A stretch of 64,000 nt of DNA from NCBI GenBank assembly GCA_019321725.1, contig CM033106.1, forward strand, positions 21,636,965 to 21,700,964, in the 5' to 3' direction. Position numbers and translations under genes: made by a program. Below are positions 58,476 to 64,000 of this stretch, one piece after another. The notes under the pieces are model-generated. The model was not told the origin of the DNA, made no database searches, and saw only the letters and a list, made by a program, of their open reading frames with translations. Position 1 is the first letter of the stretch; every line of letters starts with the position of its first letter. Source of the stretch: Paulownia fortunei. Lineage: Eukaryota > Streptophyta > Magnoliopsida > Lamiales > Paulowniaceae.

Positions 58476-59280
58476 ATGCTTAGCGAGTGCAATGAATGAC
58501 TGTGATGCAATATTTTATGAGCCAGAAACAGTACCACAAGTAAATATAAGTATAATCATCAACAATCACAAAAACATACTTTTTACCTCCCAAAGAAGTT
58601 TTCATTAGCCGAAGTGGTTGAAACTTCATTCTTTGGCTTGAAGGAGAGGATCTTATCTATTTTCCCTTTTGACATGCGGCATAGATTCTGTCTTCAGTGC
58701 AGTTGATTCTAGGAGTTCCTTTGTCAAGATCCTCATTGAAAATATGAGGGTAATTCCATATTAACATGTCCTAGCCTTCTACGCCAGGTCCAGCTTGTCT
58801 CATCTGTTGCTACTAGACACTCGACATTTTGGTAGATAAATCATCAAGACTAATGTAGGAAACGTTTCTTTCTTGACTGGTAAAAATAGTTTCATTTTCC
58901 TTAGTAATAGCGCAATGTGAAGGATGAAATTGTACCTGATATCCACTGTCACATAACTGACTAATGCTAAGTAAATTATGTTTCATTCCTTCAACTAACC
59001 ATGCATTTCCACTGGTAGTACCAGCGTTCTTACCAATAGTTCCTCTACCAATAATCTTTCCTTTGGCCTTTTCAGTAACGAATACATTACCTACATTACA
59101 ATTTTCAAGGTACACAAACATTGAGATATCTTTTGTTATATGCTTAGAGCATCTGCTATCCAAGTACCATTTGTTCCTTTGAGAGTGTCTCTTAGGAGAT
59201 CCTGTATGAGAACTTAATTTTTCTCATGTTCCCAAAAGTTTTAGGTTCTTCAAGTTTAGTGACAAGAGACTTGGGTAACG

Positions 59281-60100
59281 GGTAAAATATTATAATTTAA
59301 TAAAACTTTTCTCAAAATACCGTAGGATATAAAGGGTTTAGGATTTTATGACAAAACATCATTCACCGTGACGCTTTTATTAATTTTTAATTTTTAATTT
59401 TTTAATATATAGTGAAAGCACTAGGAGGCCTAACGCTTTCGATTATAAGTGTTTGCCTGCCTAACTCTTTCAGTCGGAATAAATAATATTTTTTTCAAAA
59501 ATTGAGGAGTTATTAGGAGCAACGCTTTCAATTTATTTTTTTAAATAATCCAATGTTGAGTGTTATGGAAGATAACACTTTCAATTGAAAGTATTTGCAC
59601 AGTTAACACTTTCTTCAAGTATATTTAAGCTGAAAGCATTATGTGCAATAATGCTTCAAGTTGGAAGTGTTCTTGCACATAACACTTTTTTTTAACTTTT
59701 TTTTTATTTAATGCTTAAAGTAATGCTCTTTCACACACACACACACATATATAATATTAATTAAAATGCGCCAATTGTTGATAGCATTTTTATTTTCTTA
59801 TTTTTTCTTAATATATATATATATATATAACTTATTGTGTATAGTATTTATATTTATATATATATTCCAATATTAATTATTAATAAGTATAAATATATAT
59901 TCAAAAATATGTGTATACATGTAATATTTATTTATATATTATATTTATGTGTATTTAGTATTTTGTATAATTATAATATTACACAAGTAAAATATAAAAG
60001 TTAAATTTTTAAACAAAATTTAAACAACGATTAAAAAAATTTATTATACAAATAAATAGTGTAATCAAATTAAACATATTACATACAGTAATCAGTAATG
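59281..60100. repeat. Terminal non-coding region of the Mutator-like element
   Basis: Many short copies, in both orientations, of AACGCTTTCAATT / AATTGAAAGTGTT between about 59380 and 59720, then AT-rich DNA with (AT)n runs at 59813-59828. Long, internally repetitive ends are usual for Mutator-like elements. The exact terminus (about 59281, GGTAAAATATTATAATTT) is inferred from where copia homology stops. Confidence 0.55.
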
Positions 60101-62500
60101 TCCGTTAGTACCATAACCACGTGGTAGCCTATTCTTGTGCCCTCTAGCTCTCTCTCCCCTACTCTATGCAGCAGTATCGAAATTTTGTGACATCTCATCA
60201 GTTTGTGAATCATCATCTATATATGTACTATAATGACTCGATGAAGAGGTACCATAGACATAATCTTAAACATTAATGTTATTGGAGGGAATAGAATATG
60301 AGAGATATTAAATTACGAATGTGATGATACATTTCCAGGCATCAATCCTAAGCCAAGATCAAGTTATACCTATGAGTACGTATATACTGTCGGATCGTAA
60401 GGAGCGAAAGAAAAATAATCCTCTAATATCGGGATTAGCCTATAAACATCATCATGAGAGACAGACAACGTAAAAGGCCCAGCTATATCTATTGTTGGAA
60501 GGCAGTGATATGATGTCGAAGCATGGCCGGTGAAATAAGGTATCTAAGCCCGACCAGTGGTACTACCCTCTACTGAGCGACTGGATTTCTTAGTACGACT
60601 CCGCCTCCTCCTATTTATCATAGTATGTATATCATCTGGTGGTTGTGATTGTTCTGAGGACATTTGTTGAGGCAAATCTTGGCTAACAAGAAGGGTCGCG
60701 GCCTACTTACCAACAAAAATATATCGCTCCAATAATGAATTAGCCGCACTCAAATCCTCTGCGGGCCTCATCTGAGCACTTATAGTAAGAGAGGTCAACT
60801 GGTCAGTTTGAAATATATATCAAAAACCACGTATAAATATATATGGTATAAAAGAATTTCAAAAATAAAAATATACCAAATTATCAATTTACGTATAAAA
60901 AATTGCATCAAAGATGCATCCCCAACGTAGTAGCCCATAGTCTAAACCTTATTGGCAGGCGATATAAAACGGTGTGTAACTCTATCATACCATTCATTAT
61001 ATCCATCATCTATAGTGATTGTATCTCTGATGAGTGGTCTGCACACAATAGTCTAAAATCTCTAGCCCAAGCATTGATGTACTAAGTGTGATAAGCCTCC
61101 CAGTCAAATCCTGCATACCCCCGCAGTCAAATCTATGCAAATCTATGTCATGATTCTATAGAAACGAAGGGATGTTTTGTATCATTCTAAACTATCAAAG
61201 AACCCTCTCAGGATGGTGCATCTCAACTCGTGCATAGAATATAAATGGGCATGTGGACGTCTAAAGCTGGGGACTACAATATGGTGGCAACTCAGTAATG
61301 TATTGGGAAGTCATGTCATACGATTGCCAAATGAACTGCAAAAAAAATACATATTAATAATAAATTATAGGTGATGTCAAATAAAACTTCATTATAACCT
61401 TGTTGTCCTGATGTGGCATCATGACATCAAGCATCTCTCAAAAGATGCGTACGAAATATTGAGTAGTATGACTACAAGTCATCACCTTATTTAACCTGCA
61501 ATTATTTATTTACATTAACATAAGAAAAAATTACATATACTTCTAAAAAAGTAATACTTAATTTTTTTATCGTGCACCATACGGAAGAATATGAAGTACA
61601 TGCTCTAAATTAATATGTCAGGGCTCCAAATCTATAGGTGGTTCTAGAACTATGGCTTAATGGGTATTCTCCTTGACCACATTCAAATATGAAAGAACTG
61701 AAATTTACATCAATACAAAATATGATAAATATGTATTAAAGTATAAGATAAATATATATTAATTTTACCTATAATAATTGCAATGCACCACCAATATTGA
61801 ATTTTATCTTGGAGAATGTCGTACACAACTCAAGATACAAGAAAGCTAATACAACATTACCCCAACTATACTCACTAACTTCATCAACATTCTCAAATTT
61901 TGGCAAATAAAGCAACATGATTGAATTTTCTGAGGAATCAAGACACATAACACCACCAAGCAGCGTGAATGCACATGCACGGGTGTACTGTAGTGCATGC
62001 TCCTTATCACTGTCTTATATGATATGCAAGAGTAGTTGTATATAGACACGCCCTCCTAAAATGCTCGACATAGGACAAAACCTAGAGTAACCTCACAGTA
62101 TTGCACCCACTGTGATATAGACATCTGGTGATCTACACTCGTGATTGGACGATCGTCAATAGGAAGACCCCAAATAATTGCAACATCCTGTAATGTAATG
62201 GTTGTCTCTCCTACTCGAAAATAGAAAATATGTGTCTCTCGGCACTATCTATCCACCAAAGTGGTGATCAAGTAAGAATTAGCGACGAAACGTCAACATC
62301 TGTACTTAGCATAAAACCCTATATGATGTAATACAGTAAGCACGCGTGTATGCTGGTACACCTTATCAAATAACTGATAAAAAGATCGTCAACCCATCTA
62401 CCATGTAATATCTCATCAATCGTCTCTGTCATCACAATCTCGGATCTATGTTATGACTGTATAGATAACAAACTCGAATCACCTAACCTATATACTTGTG
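60100..62500 (-). pseudogene. Plant mobile domain protein (PMD, MAIN-like), broken
   Basis: On the minus strand, broken frames give the plant mobile domain in order: GETTITLQDVAIIWGLPID near 62200, ISQWVQYCEVTLGF near 62120, the long clear part ALQYTRACAFTLLGGVMCLD then VSEYSWGNVVLAFLYLELC (about 62000-61830), and YARVEMHHPERVL near 61210. A C-terminal tail (RRRRSRTKKSSRS near 60600, TSYHCLPTIDIAGPF near 60500) resembles tails of these proteins. Stops and frame changes are frequent. The domain occurs in host MAIN-like proteins and in transposons; here it is next to a transposase on the same strand, so a transposon origin is favoured. Its biochemical role is not established. Confidence 0.8.
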
Positions 62501-62809
62501 TCAAATACATCATGTAAGTTAGAATAATTCAAATTAGTAAAACTTCGAAAGTAATATTAAACTTATGACATGATTCAAATATTTATAATCAAATAAACCA
62601 TATGTAATGAGAATAAGTGTTTTGATCATTCCAACCACAATTAATAAAAATAAGTGCATTATAAATAATTATATCAAATAAGTGCATGATAAATACTTAT
62701 CAATGAGTATTATGATCATTCCAACCACAATTAATAAAAATAAGTACATTACAAATAATTAGTATTAAAAACCTTAATACAATAATATGTCAATAGAAAT
62801 TTTAACTTA

Positions 62810-64000
62810 TACCATGGGTCAACCCTAAAATCAAGCAAAGTTCATTGCTGAGACTATGTTGGACGTTGTTATTGTCGAGCTTGTTGTCTCGCACAAGTTT
62901 GTGCTCATTTGGGATGTGAGAAGTCCGATTTCTGCCTTGATTAGGAATAACCCGTAAAGTGCTATCATGAAATAACTCAAAATCAAGTAAGTCTCAATAA
63001 TCTTCGTCCATGTACGACTTGAATACAACAACATATATATGTCTATAACTCTGTATGTTGTAATATGATTTCACGAACACTGCAGAGTTAAGCTTGTAAG
63101 CAGCACACACCTTCTGAGCATGAGAGGATGGAATCCCAAACAACTTCCATTTGCTGCATGTATAATCCCTTAACATTAAATGCACATTGTGTCTATGATC
63201 TTCATGTCTACTTCCATAGTATGTTTGTGTGATAACAGAAGCTGACTGCTGATTGTGGTCAAACATGGTTGTAATATAATACAAGGAGCACACCTCCCAA
63301 TACTTGTATTTCTTATATGCATAATCAGTCCATATTTGATTATTTTGCATCATCCTATCTACCTTTAGCACTCATTTATGGAAACATTGAGCACACCGAT
63401 GAAATATTATATCCACTATAGTTGTGACTGGAAGGCAACGAGCACCTTTTAATACTTCATTAATACATTCGGACATGTTGGTGGTCAGAAGTCAATCTCA
63501 CTACCCTTCATCATGAGCAAATACCCATTTCTTCTTATCAATCTTTCCCAAGTATGCAAACACTTGTGCCTTAATGCTTGTAATCTCTTCAAGAGCCTTC
63601 TCAAATTTATTTACCAGCTCTATAACATAAGTCACTCAATCATATATTCTTGAAATGATTGTTGAAATTATCTCAAGCAAAATTGATGCACACCATGAGG
63701 GAGTTTGAAGTTGGGTACGGTCTCAACTATTCGAAAAATGCCATGATGTCGATTAGAAATAAGACGCATACCTTCAACCCCTCGTATAATGTGTTTGCTC
63801 AACATCTCTAGAAACCACTTTCAAGACATAGTAGTTTCTTCATCCACAATTGCAAAAGCAAGTGCAATTAACATTTTATATTTGTACTTCATGTATAAAT
63901 GGGTTCCAATGACACTTAAGACTTTGCGACAGTGATGAAATCCCTCTATACAAGGCTTGAGGCCTAAAAGACTTATTTGATTATTTTTTATCTTGAATTT
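62810..64000 (-). pseudogene. MuDR-family (MULE) transposase, C-terminal part, broken
   Basis: On the minus strand from the right edge: LKPCIEGFHHCRKVLSVIGT and HLYMKYKYKMLIALAFAIVD (about 63960-63840), the DDE-domain start of MULE transposases, with about ten residues missing before the AFAIVDEE part. MRLISNRHHGIFRIV near 63740, a helical middle part, and NMSECINEVLKGARCLPVTT near 63465 follow. The SWIM zinc finger CSKWKLFGIPSSHAQKVC at about 63165-63110 reads Ser where a Cys is expected in GIPCSH. The C-terminal tail carries YMDEDYW near 62997. The start lies outside the window. The family cuts and pastes DNA; stops show this copy is dead. Confidence 0.85.

Larger units (their letters stand above)
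55172..59270 (-). pseudogene. C2 copia pol, broken
   Basis: On the minus strand: protease region NKWYLDSRCSKHITKD near 59170 (usual WYLDSGCSKHMTG). Pre-integrase: AWLVEGMKHNLLSISQLCDS near 58960. Integrase: IRKLRSDHGTKFDENDFG near 58090 and TPQQNGAIERK near 57980. Integrase C-terminal part: SNEGIFVSYLMHSKSHRVF near 57785, with an acidic linker to 57480. Reverse transcriptase: 57340-56450, with MDVKKCVF near 57040 and the catalytic YVDDIVFGA near 56780. RNase H: 56450-55172, with SDADCLG near 56270, LRDNTSAISISKNPM near 55400 and TKPLHEERF near 55210. Frames shift often, and insertions interrupt it at about 58120-58475 and 55480-56090. Confidence 0.87.
55150..59280 (-). mobile_element. Ty1/copia element C2, internal part, minus strand
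   Basis: Protease, integrase, reverse transcriptase and RNase H follow in copia order along the minus strand. No LTR is seen at the 3' side (near 55150), so that end is lost. The 5' side (gag and LTR) is interrupted by the Mutator-like element from 59281 and would lie beyond the window. The YVDDIVFGA and SNEGIFVSY motifs fit the SIRE/Tork side of the copia family (inference). Confidence 0.85.
59281..64000 (-). mobile_element. Mutator-like transposon with plant mobile domain ORF (continues beyond window)
   Basis: Within copia C2 the coding sense stops at about 59280. From there a non-coding end (59281-60100) with repeated AACGCTTTC/GAAAGTGTT words is followed, on the minus strand, by a plant mobile domain reading frame and then by a MuDR-family transposase that runs off the right edge. 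The other terminal inverted repeat and the rest of C2 should lie to the right of the window. Confidence 0.75.

Noticed and set aside
1..64000. CRISPR arrays, bacterial operons, riboswitches, rRNA genes
   Set aside because: Nothing in the window has such structure; the tandem repeats lack regular unique spacers, and the content is that of a plant nuclear genome.

Overview
The window looks like a repeat-rich intergenic stretch of a plant nuclear genome, most likely an angiosperm. The evidence is plant-type LTR retrotransposons (Athila/Tat-type and chromovirus-type Ty3/gypsy, several Ty1/copia), a hAT transposase with a BED finger, a Mutator-like transposase next to a plant mobile domain, very AT-rich spacers and GT-AG introns. 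I cannot name the species. No gene in the window looks intact. Almost every coding trace is a decayed transposable-element protein with in-frame stops and frameshifts; the only clear host-type gene is a broken RPA70-like (replication protein A large subunit-like) gene.

Layout. 1-4875: an Athila-type element without pol, cut by the left window edge and inserted in the gag of copia element C1, whose right half continues to 8649. 8655-9551: anonymous. 9557-19069: a complete but decayed copia element C3 (2.2-kb LTRs, TSD TAAAT). 19070-21163: PBS and LTR of a minus-strand gypsy element. About 21200-21690: a copia integrase scrap. 21795-24470: LTR, PBS and gag start of a chromovirus-type gypsy. 25665-26740: a local tandem repeat. 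26972-36140: a complete Tat-type gypsy (TSD AATAT) with an inverted RNase H segment and a hAT transposon in its integrase. 37190-40075: the RPA70-like exons, with a Tat-type LTR at 38259-38995 in one intron. 40441-49827: AT-rich, gene-poor DNA with a minus-strand copia end at 45554-46011, a possible solo LTR, a SINE-like pol III box pair and minisatellites. 49828-53097: a 3.1-kb gypsy LTR and gag start. 53098-54094: the left end of an Athila-type LTR inside the left half of a copia element, both on the minus strand. 55150-59280: a minus-strand copia (C2). 59281-64000: a minus-strand Mutator-like element with a plant mobile domain ORF.

Main result. The copia left half at 53.3-54.09 kb (minus) and the copia right half at 4.88-8.65 kb (plus) fit together as one element. 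Their outer flanks share the 5-bp target duplication TAACC. The nested Athila-type LTR ends in both pieces are flanked by GCAGT at the same codon of gag. The simplest reading is one nested insertion split by an inversion of about 53.5 kb, with one breakpoint inside the Athila 5' LTR at 53097/53098 and the other about 435 bp left of the window. A misassembled contig would give the same pattern and must be excluded first.

All comparisons and identities were made by eye from the sequence; no database search was run.
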